Source of the DNA: Novosphingobium sp. ST904
Lineage (GTDB): Bacteria; Pseudomonadota; Alphaproteobacteria; Sphingomonadales; Sphingomonadaceae
DNA: 64,000 nt
Direction of reading: 5' to 3'
NCBI RefSeq assembly: GCF_001298105.1
Contig: NZ_LGJH01000164.1
Location: forward strand, 1-64,000
This document shows, piece after piece, positions 1-8,261 of the stretch. The number at the start of each line of letters is the position of its first letter. Position 1 is the first letter of the stretch. Position numbers and translations under genes: made by a program. A model generated the notes under the pieces. It was not told where the DNA came from. It saw nothing but the letters and a program-made list of their open reading frames with translations, and did no database searches.

Positions 1-1
1 C

Positions 2-166
2 CCGCGAACTGCGAGCGATTTCTGCCTCGTGAGCAAGCGACTGACCGCTGAGCCTGCGCCGGCGGCCGGGCAGGATGATCCCGGCAACAGGTTCGACACG
101 GACGAAACATTTGCGGAAATCGTCGGCCACAACCAGGTCTATGACCGGCTGTGTATCAATAGGTGA
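2..166 (+). CDS. 3' end of an unidentified, possibly phage lysis-related protein (partial)
   Basis: An open frame runs in from the window edge and stops with TGA at 164-166, giving 54 residues of a C-terminus. The end has the pattern DTDETFAEIVGHN followed by YDRLC. I associate this DT-x-ET-x-x-x-I-x-x-HN / Y-x-x-LC arrangement with small Rz-like or prophage-borne lysis proteins, but this is memory of a pattern and not a search result. If correct, a prophage or its remnant lies just left of the window. No other phage gene is visible here. The start and most of the protein are missing, so neither function nor expression can be judged. Confidence 0.4.
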   Translation, partial: PRTASDFCLVSKRLTAEPAPAAGQDDPGNRFDTDETFAEIVGHNQVYDRLCINR

Positions 167-607
167 GGCTGGACGCTCGAGATTTCGAACCAAGGCGGGC
201 GCTTGAACCGTCGTTGTGATCGACTTTTCGTGCAAAGGCCGCAAAGGGTTGCGCATTCGATAGGTATTTATGCATATCCCGCAATGAAAGCTGTGGGGTT
301 GCTGGCAGTCTAGCATGCGTTCCAAGCCGTTTAGCTCGGCGCGCCAGCTGTACCACGGGCTGCTTCCCCGTTCAGGCTCTGGGTTCAGCGCCAGCCAGGT
401 AGATCGAATGCGGTGGAAAAGTATGTCGGCCATTCACGAACAAAGCGCTCTCGCTCCGAGTCGGGTCAAGAGATTTGTTCTTAATATGTTCTGAAATATC
501 GAAGCTGCCGCGCCAACAAAACAGGGCCCGAAGGCGGTTAGCCCCGGGCCCATGTTGGAATTCCAACATTGGAAATGTTGGAATTATGAGGCTAAGTCTT
601 TGAAAAA
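167..607. other. Non-coding stretch left of the 6S RNA candidate
   Basis: About 440 bases with no convincing gene on either strand. Short open frames exist but lack ribosome sites and recognisable products. The only clear structure is the repeat cluster at 552-585. In many alphaproteobacteria zapA and 6S RNA are followed by the 5-formyltetrahydrofolate cyclo-ligase gene, and that gene is not present here. Confidence 0.5.
552..585. repeat. Three-copy ATGTTGGAATT repeat, two direct and one inverted
   Basis: Positions 552-569 form a perfect 18-base palindrome, ATGTTGGAATTCCAACAT. The 11-mer ATGTTGGAATT occurs at 552-562 and again at 575-585, with the inverted copy at 559-569. This could be an operator or a recombination/attachment site. 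It lies just beyond the predicted 3' end of the 6S RNA candidate and between it and the phage-like fragment. No function is proven. Confidence 0.6.
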
Positions 608-775
608 CGGTGACGGGTCCACCATGGGTCGTTTCCTAGAAATCCTCTGACGCCTCGACGTCAGGTGGGGACCATATGCGTCGGACCACGGTCCGGGCAG
701 GGACAGCCCCCAATGGATTGCTTATAGCCTCAGGGATGTTCGAACGGCACGTGCCGGGCAGATCCCGTCACCCCT
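607..775 (-). ncRNA. ssrS: Probable 6S RNA (SsrS)
   Basis: 6S RNA binds sigma-70 RNA polymerase and mimics an open promoter. Read on the minus strand, the region begins five bases after the zapA stop and is about 165 nt. Its ends form a perfect 9-bp closing stem (764-772 with 609-617, GGTGACGGG/CCCGTCACC). An apical arm can form (TGGGG with CCCCA), and a small GACG-loop-CGTC hairpin sits on the 3' side of the central bubble, as in the 6S fold. The closing stem is followed by CGTTTTT, like an intrinsic terminator. Location directly downstream of zapA is the usual place for alphaproteobacterial 6S RNA. A covariance-model search was not possible. Confidence 0.62.
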
Positions 776-778
776 TAG

Positions 779-1117
779 TTAGGCGTTCGGCGAGCCATCC
801 TCAAGGCGCTGCGCGAGATTTTCGACATGATCGGCAATCTTTGCGAGTTTTTCCACGAAGGCGGGCGGAAACGCGGGCTCGGCGGGAGCCGGGGGAGGGG
901 GGGGCTGGAGCGGGGGGCGCTGGCGAAGTTCGTGCAGTTCGTCTGCCAGCATCAGTGAGGCAAACAGCAGCATGCGGGGTTCGGTCTGTCCCACGACGCC
1001 GGCATGACCGAGCTTCTCGTCGATCATCGCCGCAAGCTTCGTGACGTGAGCTTCCTCGCCGTCTGCGCAGGCGAGCATGAATTCGCGCCCGCCGATCGTA
1101 AGGGTGATGTTTGCCAT
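779..1117 (-). CDS. zapA: Cell division protein ZapA
   Basis: The 112-residue product starts MANITLTIGGREFMLACADGEE, the ZapA N-terminal fold, followed by LAAMIDEKL and the helix LLFASLMLADELHELR. ZapA binds FtsZ in the cytosol and promotes protofilament bundling at the Z ring. A proline-rich insert (about residues 68-85, PPLQPPPPPAPAEP) separates the globular head from the C-terminal helix. It is longer than in many homologues and typical of alphaproteobacterial versions. The gene is preceded by a 65-residue coiled-coil protein eight bases away, probably in the same transcript, and followed by the 6S RNA candidate. Confidence 0.88.
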   Translation of the reverse strand: MANITLTIGGREFMLACADGEEAHVTKLAAMIDEKLGHAGVVGQTEPRMLLFASLMLADELHELRQRPPLQPPPPPAPAEPAFPPAFVEKLAKIADHVENLAQRLEDGSPNA

Positions 1118-1125
1118 GGCTGCTA

Positions 1126-1323
1126 TCAGGACCGGCGCTGCGCGAGGAGCGCGTCGATCTCGCCGAGCGCTTCCTCCACGGTGCCGCGAAGCCTGCCATG
1201 ACGGTCCTGCAGGGCGCGGGTTTGCGATACCGCACTTTCCAGCCGCGAAAGTGCGGCTTCGATCCGATCGATCGCCGTCTGGGCCGCTGCTTCGTTCGTC
1301 GCCTTGCTGGTCGCTTCGTTCAT
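1126..1323 (-). CDS. Small coiled-coil protein upstream of zapA
   Basis: The start ATG at 1323 gives 65 residues (MNEATSKATNEAAAQTAIDR...). The frame stays open further upstream, but that extension is hydrophobic and atypical, so the downstream ATG is preferred. The protein is rich in Ala, Glu, Arg and Leu with heptad-like spacing (IDRIEAALSRLESAV), indicating one or two long helices and no membrane segment. Its stop lies eight bases before zapA, implying co-transcription. Small coiled-coil genes are common beside zapA in sphingomonads. A role with ZapA/FtsZ is only inferred from position. Confidence 0.65.
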   Translation of the reverse strand: MNEATSKATNEAAAQTAIDRIEAALSRLESAVSQTRALQDRHGRLRGTVEEALGEIDALLAQRRS

Positions 1324-1555
1324 GGGCGAGTGGCTACAGTGAAAAAGCCAAAACGCAATCAATTGGCGGCCCTTGTTCACAATCCTTTCGATCAACCGAG
1401 GCGATTGTGCCACCATGTGATTGGCACACATATGTACAAGCCCCCATGTACGGGAGGCCTAAATGGACGTTAGGCGAACTTGACGGGAGACGGCCTCGCC
1501 CTAAAGGGGGTCGGCAAGTTCGAATCGTCCCATTTTCCGTTTCCGGAGCCTCACG
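1324..1555. promoter_or_regulatory. Divergent promoter region between the zapA operon and tkt
   Basis: This 232-base region must carry the leftward promoter of the zapA operon and the rightward promoter of the glycolytic genes. The tkt leader holds an 8-bp inverted repeat, CGAACTTG at 1475-1482 and CAAGTTCG at 1515-1522, which could fold into a stem with a 32-nt loop upstream of the tkt start. I cannot assign -35/-10 boxes with confidence. Confidence 0.4.
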
Positions 1556-3544
1556 ATGACCCTTGCTGCTGACCGTCTCGCGCCGATGGCCAATGCCATC
1601 CGCGCGCTGTCGATGGACGCGGTCCAGGCGGCCAACAGTGGCCACCCCGGCATGCCCATGGGCATGGCCGATGTCGCGACCGTCCTTTTCGCCAAGTTCC
1701 TTAAGTTCGATCCCGCCGCGCCCAAGTGGGCTGACCGCGACCGCTTCGTGCTGTCGGCCGGTCACGGATCGATGCTGATCTACTCGCTGCTCCACCTGAC
1801 CGGCTATGCCAGCCCGACGATGGACGACATCCGTGGCTTCCGTCAGCTGGGCTCGGTCTGCGCCGGTCACCCGGAAAACTTTCTGATCGAAGGCGTCGAA
1901 TGCACCACCGGCCCGCTCGGCCAGGGTCTGGCCATGGCGGTCGGCATGGCGATGGCGGAGCGTCAGCTCAACGCCACCTTCGGCGACGATCTGGTTGATC
2001 ACAAGACCTGGGTCATCGCCGGTGACGGCTGCCTCATGGAAGGCATCAACCACGAAGCCATCGGTCTTGCCGGCACGCTCAAGCTGGGCCGCCTGAAGGT
2101 GCTGTGGGACGACAACAAGATCACCATCGACGGCGACACCTCGCTGTCGACCAGCGAGGACATCCCGGCGCGCTACCGCGCTTCGGGCTGGGACGTGTTC
2201 GAGTGCGACGGTCATGACTTCGCCGACATCGAGCGCGCGCTGGCCGAGGCTGCCGCTTCGGACAAGCCGACGCTGGTCGCCTGCAAGACCGTGATCGGCA
2301 AGGGTGCCCCCAACAAGCAGGGCGGCCACGACGTTCACGGCGCTGCGCTGGGCGAGGCCGAAGTGGCCGCTGCCCGCGAATACCTGGGCTGGACCTCAGC
2401 TCCCTTCGAGGTTCCGGCGGAAATCCTGGCCGACTGGCGCTCGCTGGGTCAGGCCGGTGCCACTGCTCATGCCGACTGGTTCGGCCGCCTTGCCGCTTCC
2501 GACAAGGCTGACGAGTTCACGCGCCGCATGGCTGGCGAACTGCCGGAGACCGACGCGATCCGTGCCAAGCTGGCCGAATGGCTGGAAGGCGATTCCACCG
2601 TCGCCACCCGCAAGGCCTCGGAAAACTGGCTGAACGTGCTGGCCCCGGCGATCCCCGAGATGATCGGCGGTTCTGCCGACCTTACCGGTTCGAACAACAC
2701 CAAGGCCAAGTGCCAGGAACCGTTCACGCCGGACAACTACGGCGGCCGCTACGTCTACTACGGCATCCGTGAATTCGGCATGGCCGCGGCCTTGAACGGC
2801 ATGGCGCTGCATGGCGGCGTGATCCCCTATGGCGGCACCTTCCTGATCTTCTCGGACTACTGCCGCAATGCGATCCGTCTCTCGGCGCTGCAGCAGACCC
2901 GCGCGATCTATGTGCTGACTCACGATTCGATCGGCCTTGGCGAAGACGGCCCGACTCACCAGCCGGTCGAGCATGTCATGTCCATGCGCATGATCCCGAA
3001 CCTTTACGTGTTCCGTCCCGCCGACGTCATCGAGACGGCGGAATGCTGGAATATCGCGCTGGAATCGCAGGACACCCCTTCGGTGCTGGCGCTTACCCGC
3101 CAGAACCTGCCGCAGCTGCGCAAGACGGGCGACATGCTCTCGGCGCGCGGCGCCTACACGCTCCGCCATGCCGAGGGCGACCGCAAGGTCATCCTCATCG
3201 CCACCGGTTCGGAAGTCGAACTGGCGGTGAAGGTGAAGGCCGAGCTGGAATCGCAGGGAATCGGCGCCGACGTGGTCTCGATGCCGTGCATGGAGCTCTT
3301 CGCCGCTCAGGACGAAGCGTACCAGCACGAGGTTCTGCCGAACGATCCGTCGATCCTGAAGGTCTCGATCGAGGCCGGCGTTACCATGGGCTGGGAGCGC
3401 TATACCGCGCAGAGCCGCAACGGCGGCCTGAATATCGGTCTGGACCGCTTCGGCGCCTCGGCTCCGGCCAAGGACCTCTTCGCTCGCTTCGGCTTCACCG
3501 TTGATGCGATCGTTCCGAAGATTCTCAATAAACTCAGCGTGTAA
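1556..3544 (+). CDS. tkt: Transketolase
   Basis: The 662-residue product is full length for bacterial transketolase. It transfers two-carbon ketol units between sugar phosphates (xylulose-5-P, ribose-5-P, erythrose-4-P) in the cytosolic pentose-phosphate pathway, using thiamine diphosphate and Mg2+. Visible hallmarks are NSGHPGMPMGMADV near residue 30, the ThDP-binding GDGCLMEGINHEA...WDDNK motif near residues 156-185, and the pyrimidine-domain segment REFGMAAALNGMALHGG. It heads a same-strand series tkt-gap-pgk-(acyltransferase)-fba. The stop is 15 bases before gap, so the two are probably co-transcribed. A thiamine gene, thiE, lies 6 kb downstream. Confidence 0.97.
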   Translation: MTLAADRLAPMANAIRALSMDAVQAANSGHPGMPMGMADVATVLFAKFLKFDPAAPKWADRDRFVLSAGHGSMLIYSLLHLTGYASPTMDDIRGFRQLGSVCAGHPENFLIEGVECTTGPLGQGLAMAVGMAMAERQLNATFGDDLVDHKTWVIAGDGCLMEGINHEAIGLAGTLKLGRLKVLWDDNKITIDGDTSLSTSEDIPARYRASGWDVFECDGHDFADIERALAEAAASDKPTLVACKTVIGKGAPNKQGGHDVHGAALGEAEVAAAREYLGWTSAPFEVPAEILADWRSLGQAGATAHADWFGRLAASDKADEFTRRMAGELPETDAIRAKLAEWLEGDSTVATRKASENWLNVLAPAIPEMIGGSADLTGSNNTKAKCQEPFTPDNYGGRYVYYGIREFGMAAALNGMALHGGVIPYGGTFLIFSDYCRNAIRLSALQQTRAIYVLTHDSIGLGEDGPTHQPVEHVMSMRMIPNLYVFRPADVIETAECWNIALESQDTPSVLALTRQNLPQLRKTGDMLSARGAYTLRHAEGDRKVILIATGSEVELAVKVKAELESQGIGADVVSMPCMELFAAQDEAYQHEVLPNDPSILKVSIEAGVTMGWERYTAQSRNGGLNIGLDRFGASAPAKDLFARFGFTVDAIVPKILNKLSV

Positions 3545-3559
3545 ACAGGAGAATTGCAC

Positions 3560-4567
3560 ATGGCGACCAAGGTTGCGATCAACGGTTTCGGACGTATCGG
3601 GCGCAACGTCGCGCGCGCCATTCTCGAGCGCACGGACCACGACCTCGAACTGGTTTCGATCAACGACCTTGCCGACGCTAAGGCCAATGCCCTCCTGTTC
3701 AAGCGTGACAGCGTCCACGGTACTTTCGAAGGCACTGTGGAAGTCGACGGCACTGACCTGATCGTCAACGGCAAGCGTATCCACGTCACTGCCGAGCGCG
3801 ATCCGGCCAACCTGCCGCACGCCGCGCAGGGCATCGAGATCGTCCTGGAATGCACCGGTTTCTTCACCAACAAGGAATCGGCCTCCAAGCACATCGACGC
3901 CGGCGCCAAGCGCGTTCTGGTTTCGGCCCCCGCCAAGGGCGTGGACCTCACCGTCGTTTACGGCGTGAACCACAAGGAACTGACCGCCGAGCACGTCGTC
4001 GTCTCGAACGCATCGTGCACCACCAACTGCCTGGCACCTTTCGCCAAGGTTCTGCATGAGAAGATCGGTATCGAGCGCGGTCTGATGACCACGATCCACT
4101 CGTACACCAACGACCAGAAGATCCTCGACCAGATCCACAGCGACCCGCGCCGCGCCCGCGCCGCCGCGATGAACATGATCCCGACCAGCACCGGCGCTGC
4201 CGTTGCCGTGGGCCTCGTTCTTCCGGACCTCAAGGGCAAGCTCGACGGTTCGTCGATCCGCGTGCCGACCCCGAACGTCTCGGTCGTCGACCTGACCTTC
4301 GTGCCGAAGCGCGACACGACCACCGAGGAAGTCAACGCGCTGCTCAAGGAAGCGGCCGAGGGCGAGCTCAAGGGCGTGCTTGGTTACACCGAGGAACCGC
4401 TGGTTTCGATCGACTTCAACCACGATGCGCATTCGTCGACCATCGACAGCCTTGAGACTTCGGTTCTCGAAGGCAAGCTGGTCCGCGTCCTGTCGTGGTA
4501 CGATAACGAGTGGGGCTTCTCCAACCGCATGGTCGACACGGCCGGCGTGATGGCGGGCCTGCTCTGA
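3560..4567 (+). CDS. gap: Glyceraldehyde-3-phosphate dehydrogenase, type I
   Basis: The product oxidises glyceraldehyde-3-phosphate to 1,3-bisphosphoglycerate with NAD(P)+ and phosphate. The start at 3560 (MATKVAINGFGRIGRN) follows the ribosome site AGGAG at about 3547; an in-frame ATG two codons earlier is less well placed. The 335-residue protein has the NAD-binding GFGRIGRN at residues 8-15, the catalytic motif SNASCTTNCLAP near residues 151-162 with the nucleophile cysteine, and the C-terminal SWYDNEWGFSNR. It lies between tkt and pgk, the usual alphaproteobacterial order. Confidence 0.97.
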   Translation: MATKVAINGFGRIGRNVARAILERTDHDLELVSINDLADAKANALLFKRDSVHGTFEGTVEVDGTDLIVNGKRIHVTAERDPANLPHAAQGIEIVLECTGFFTNKESASKHIDAGAKRVLVSAPAKGVDLTVVYGVNHKELTAEHVVVSNASCTTNCLAPFAKVLHEKIGIERGLMTTIHSYTNDQKILDQIHSDPRRARAAAMNMIPTSTGAAVAVGLVLPDLKGKLDGSSIRVPTPNVSVVDLTFVPKRDTTTEEVNALLKEAAEGELKGVLGYTEEPLVSIDFNHDAHSSTIDSLETSVLEGKLVRVLSWYDNEWGFSNRMVDTAGVMAGLL

Positions 4568-4856
4568 GGACCTGATGGAGACGGGCCGTCTCGTCGGCAG
4601 CGTGCGGGAGGAGGAGCCTGTATGCGCCGGTGAAACGGCGGTCCGTCGCCCGACTGTCGCCGCGGGAGTCCATACCGGACTTTCGCGGCGCGGTGCGTCC
4701 GGAGCCCGTCTCGCGGGCCGGAACATCGAGGAATGCTCCCGGTCCTGAACCGGGAAACTGAACCGGCGCGGACCTGTACGCCGTGCCTTCGAGCGGCGGG
4801 CCCGGCGCGGGCCCGCAGGACGGCGCTATCGCCGCCGTCGAGATAAGGATCGAGCA
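4568..4856 (+). other. Structured GC-rich spacer between gap and pgk
   Basis: These 289 bases hold no credible gene. They contain several strong inverted repeats: CCCGGT/ACCGGG (4738-4743 with 4749-4754) and GCGGGCCC/GGGCCCGC (4796-4803 with 4809-4816). Neither is followed by a T tract, so they look like mRNA-processing or stability structures in the gap-pgk transcript, or an embedded small RNA, more than terminators. Confidence 0.4.
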
Positions 4857-6056
4857 ATGAGCGCTTTCAAGACCCTTGATGACCTTGGTGACGTGACGGG
4901 GAAAGTTGCGCTCGTGCGCGTCGACCTCAACCTGCCGATGAACGACGGCGTCGTCACCGATGATACCCGCATTCGCGCCGCTGTGCCGACCGTGCTGGAA
5001 CTTGCCGAAAAGGGCGCCAAGGTTCTCCTGCTCGCTCACTTCGGCCGCCCCAAGGGCGACCGCGTGCCCAGCATGTCGCTGTCGATGGTGGTCGGCGCGG
5101 TCGAGAAGGTGCTCGGCAAGGAAGTGATGTTCGTCCCAGAGATCGCCGGTGACGTGGTCAAGCAGACCGTCGGCATCCTGCGCGCCGGCGACATTGCCAT
5201 TCTCGAGAATACCCGTTTCTGGAAGGGCGAGGAGAAGAACGACCCTGAACTCGTCAAGGCGATTGCCGAGAACGCGGACTTCTACGTGAACGATGCCTTT
5301 TCCGCGGCGCACCGCGCCCATGCGACGACGGAGGGCCTTGCCCACGTCCTTCCTGCCTATGCGGGCCGCTCGATGCAGGTCGAACTGGAAGCGCTCGACA
5401 AGGCGCTGGGCAGCCCGGAAAAGCCGGTTGCGGCCGTGGTCGGCGGCGCCAAGGTTTCCTCGAAGCTCGACGTGCTCAAGCACCTCGTCACGCAGGTCGA
5501 TCACCTGATCATCGGCGGCGGCATGGCCAATACCTTCCTCGCCGCCAAGGGCGTGGACGTGGGCAAGTCGCTTTGCGAACATGACCTGACCGGCACTGCG
5601 ACCGAGATCCTCGACGTGGCCGACAAGTCGGGCTGCACTGTCCATCTGCCTTACGAAGTGGTGGTCTCGAAGGAATTCGCCGCCAATCCGCCCAGCCTGC
5701 GCACCTGCAATGTCCACGAAGTGGCTGCTGACGAGATGATCCTCGACGTCGGCCCGCTTGCCGTGGAGGCCCTGGGTGACGTGCTCAAGACCTGCCGCAC
5801 GCTCGTATGGAACGGCCCGCTCGGCGCATTCGAGACGGTTCCGTTCGATGCCGCTACCGTGGCTCTGGCCAGAACCGCGGCTGCGCTGACCCGCGAAGGT
5901 TCGCTGGTTTCGGTCGCGGGCGGCGGCGATACTGTCGCGGCACTGCATCATGCAGGCGTGGCGGACGATTTTTCGTACATTTCGACGGCAGGCGGTGCCT
6001 TCCTCGAATGGATGGAAGGCAAGGAACTTCCCGGCGTGGCCGCACTTTCGGCCTGA
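4857..6056 (+). CDS. pgk: Phosphoglycerate kinase
   Basis: The product transfers phosphate from 1,3-bisphosphoglycerate to ADP in glycolysis, or the reverse in gluconeogenesis. The 399 residues match the usual length. Landmarks are VRVDLNLPMNDG near residue 21 (substrate-binding Asp/Asn), LLLAHFGRPKGDR, the hinge/nucleotide region GGGMANTFLAAKG, and the C-terminal GGGDTVAAL...YISTAGGAFLEWMEGKELPG with the phosphate-binding glycine loop. It follows gap after a 289-base spacer and precedes a membrane acyltransferase by 32 bases. Confidence 0.97.
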   Translation: MSAFKTLDDLGDVTGKVALVRVDLNLPMNDGVVTDDTRIRAAVPTVLELAEKGAKVLLLAHFGRPKGDRVPSMSLSMVVGAVEKVLGKEVMFVPEIAGDVVKQTVGILRAGDIAILENTRFWKGEEKNDPELVKAIAENADFYVNDAFSAAHRAHATTEGLAHVLPAYAGRSMQVELEALDKALGSPEKPVAAVVGGAKVSSKLDVLKHLVTQVDHLIIGGGMANTFLAAKGVDVGKSLCEHDLTGTATEILDVADKSGCTVHLPYEVVVSKEFAANPPSLRTCNVHEVAADEMILDVGPLAVEALGDVLKTCRTLVWNGPLGAFETVPFDAATVALARTAAALTREGSLVSVAGGGDTVAALHHAGVADDFSYISTAGGAFLEWMEGKELPGVAALSA

Positions 6057-6088
6057 GCCGCCGATCTGCTGGGGGAGGGGCGGCAAGC

Positions 6089-7195
6089 ATGAACAGATCG
6101 ATGCCTGCCGCTCGTCCCGAACGGCAACTGCCCTGGCACGGCAGATATGTAACGCTTGACGGCATGCGCGGGATCGCCGCGCTTGCCGTCGCGCTGTTTC
6201 ATTTCAACATTTCCCAGGCGCCGCACGGGTATGTTGCGGTGGATTTCTTCTTCGCACTGTCCGGCTTCGTGCTCTGCACGAGCTACCTGTCTCGTTGGCA
6301 GGGAGGCATGGGTACCGGCGCTTTCATGGCGAAGCGCCTCGTGCGTCTCTATCCGCTGTTCCTCGTCGGTGTGCTGCTGACGACCACGGTCGGCCTCGTA
6401 CGGCACCATACCGGCGGCGATACCTCGCTGAGCCTGCCGACGATCGCCATCAGCACGGCGTTGAACGCTCTGATGCTGCCATCGCCGCTGACAGGCACGC
6501 TGTTTCCGCTCAATGTCCCGGCATGGTCACTGTTCTATGAGCTCATCGCCAATCTGGTGATGATCGTAGTGCTCTTCCGCCTTCCGCGGCTTCTGCTGCT
6601 GGTCGTCTGCCTGGCCTCGGCATGGTGGTTCGCCCCGGCGGTTCTTGAGAACGGCTCGGGCAATATCGGCGCGATCTGGAGCGAATGGTCGGTCGCGCTG
6701 GCGCGGACGCTCTACTCGTTCTGTGCCGGCATGCTCATCGCCAGGCTGCGCCAACCTGCACACCGCCCGGCGACATTGGGGGGCATCGCCTGCCTCGCCG
6801 CAATTGCGGTCATGCTGCTGGCCGACCCCCGGTGGATCGCCGTAACCCATTACGATCTGGCCTGCACGCTGTTGGTCTCACCGCTGCTTGTCTGGTTTGG
6901 ATCGCGCGTGGAACCCTCGCGAAAGCTGGCTCCGGCGGCCTGGTTCGTGGGGGAGGTATCCTTCGCGCTCTATGCCGTGCACTGGGCGTTGATCGAGCCG
7001 ATGCGCTATTTCAAGGATGATCTGCACTACAACGAAGTGCTGATGGCCTTCGTGTTTCTCGGTGCCTGCCTGGCCGTCGCCTGGTTCTGCGTTCGCTGGA
7101 TCGACGTGCCGGCACGCACTCTGCTGTCCGATATATTGCGCCGCCGCCGGCAAGCGCGCGTCTTCGTTGGAACGGATCATCCGGCCGATGGATAG
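6089..7195 (+). CDS. Acyltransferase-3 family membrane protein
   Basis: The start at 6089 is chosen because GGGGGAGGGG at 6071-6080 provides a ribosome site. The 368-residue product begins with the family signature RYVTLDGMRGIAALAVALFHF and continues VAVDFFFALSGFVLC, typical of the OafA/YrhL-like acyltransferase-3 fold. About ten hydrophobic segments are visible. These inner-membrane enzymes move acetyl or other acyl groups onto polysaccharides, lipids or glycans; the acceptor cannot be predicted. It sits between pgk and fba on the same strand, which is probably positional and not metabolic. Confidence 0.85.
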   Translation: MNRSMPAARPERQLPWHGRYVTLDGMRGIAALAVALFHFNISQAPHGYVAVDFFFALSGFVLCTSYLSRWQGGMGTGAFMAKRLVRLYPLFLVGVLLTTTVGLVRHHTGGDTSLSLPTIAISTALNALMLPSPLTGTLFPLNVPAWSLFYELIANLVMIVVLFRLPRLLLLVVCLASAWWFAPAVLENGSGNIGAIWSEWSVALARTLYSFCAGMLIARLRQPAHRPATLGGIACLAAIAVMLLADPRWIAVTHYDLACTLLVSPLLVWFGSRVEPSRKLAPAAWFVGEVSFALYAVHWALIEPMRYFKDDLHYNEVLMAFVFLGACLAVAWFCVRWIDVPARTLLSDILRRRRQARVFVGTDHPADG

Positions 7196-7274
7196 CCTTT
7201 TGCCGCAGTTGCGAAACGGAGCTTCGAAGAATAAGCCCGTTTCAGGTTGCTGATACAACTTAGGAGGAGAAACC

Positions 7275-8186
7275 ATGGAATTTTCAGAGATGACGGCCAA
7301 AATGGCCGGCGGGAACGGTTTTATCGCCGCGCTCGACCAGAGCGGCGGTTCAACCCCGAAGGCCCTTGCGGGATACGGCATCGAGGAAGGCGCATGGTCT
7401 TCCGAGGAAGAGATGTTCGGCCTGATCCACCAGATGCGCGCGCGCATCATCGCTTCGCCTGCATTCACCGGAGACAAGGTGATCGGCGCGATCCTTTTCG
7501 AGCGGACCATGGATGGTGAAGTCACCGGCGTGCCCACTCCGCAGGCCCTGATCGCCAAGGGCGTGGTGCCTTTCATCAAGATCGACAAGGGCCTTGAAGA
7601 CGAAGCCAACGGCGTGCAGCTGATGAAGCCGATGCCGACGCTGGACGCGCTGCTCGCGCGTTCAAAGGCACTGGGCGTCTACGGCACCAAGGAACGTTCG
7701 GTGATCCAGTCGGCCAATGCCGAGGGTATCGCTGCCGTAGTGAAGCAGCAGTTCGAGATCGGTCAGCAGGTGCTCTCGCACGGCATGATGCCGATCATCG
7801 AGCCCGAAGTGAACATCAAGAGCGAGACGCGCGCCGAGTGTGACACGCTGCTCCTTGCCGAGATTCTGAAGAACCTCGATGCGCTGCCGGATGGCGTGCG
7901 CGTCATGCTCAAGCTCTCGCTGCCGATCGTTCCGGGTACTTTCGATCCGCTCGTCTCGCACCCCAAGGTGCTGCGCGTCGTTGCCCTGTCGGGTGGCTAC
8001 AAGCGTCCCGAAGCCTGTGCCGAACTGGCGAAGAACAAGGGCATCATCGCCAGCTTCAGCCGTGCGCTGCTTGAAGACCTGCGCTCGCAGATGAGCGATG
8101 CAGAGTTCGATGCCGCGCTGGCCGATGCCATCGACGAGATCTTCAAGGGCTCGACCCAGAAGGTGGACGCAGCAGCGGCTGCCTGA
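7275..8186 (+). CDS. fda: Fructose-bisphosphate aldolase, class I
   Basis: The 303-residue protein opens MEFSEMTAKMAGGNGFIAALDQSGGSTPKAL, the bacterial class I (Schiff-base) aldolase signature, and contains the lysine segment VMLKLSLPI and the phosphate-binding region VVALSGGYKR. It cleaves fructose-1,6-bisphosphate to the triose phosphates without a metal ion. A strong ribosome site, AGGAGGAGA, precedes the ATG. The gene closes the glycolytic series and is followed by a hairpin terminator at 8211-8242. The symbol fda follows usage for this subfamily; fbaB or fba are also used. Confidence 0.93.
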   Translation: MEFSEMTAKMAGGNGFIAALDQSGGSTPKALAGYGIEEGAWSSEEEMFGLIHQMRARIIASPAFTGDKVIGAILFERTMDGEVTGVPTPQALIAKGVVPFIKIDKGLEDEANGVQLMKPMPTLDALLARSKALGVYGTKERSVIQSANAEGIAAVVKQQFEIGQQVLSHGMMPIIEPEVNIKSETRAECDTLLLAEILKNLDALPDGVRVMLKLSLPIVPGTFDPLVSHPKVLRVVALSGGYKRPEACAELAKNKGIIASFSRALLEDLRSQMSDAEFDAALADAIDEIFKGSTQKVDAAAAA

Positions 8187-8210
8187 TCCCGTCGCGGATT
8201 TCGCTTGAAG

Positions 8211-8242
8211 GGAAGGGCGGTGCCGAAAGGTGCCGCCCTTTC
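8211..8242. terminator. Terminator after the aldolase gene
   Basis: GGGCGGTGCC at 8215-8224 and GGTGCCGCCC at 8229-8238 form a 10-bp stem (two G-U pairs) closed by a GAAA tetraloop and followed by TTT. It lies between the convergent aldolase and lipoprotein genes and may serve both. Confidence 0.75.
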
Positions 8243-8261
8243 TCGTTGGCGCGTTCTTCTT

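Noticed and set aside
676..1044. A plus-strand open frame of 122 codons opposite zapA
   Set aside because: No ribosome site, Arg/Ala-rich translation, and it overlaps the well-supported zapA and 6S RNA.
2396..4726. A 776-codon open frame opposite tkt and gap
   Set aside because: Same shadow effect; composition is atypical and the plus-strand genes are unmistakable.
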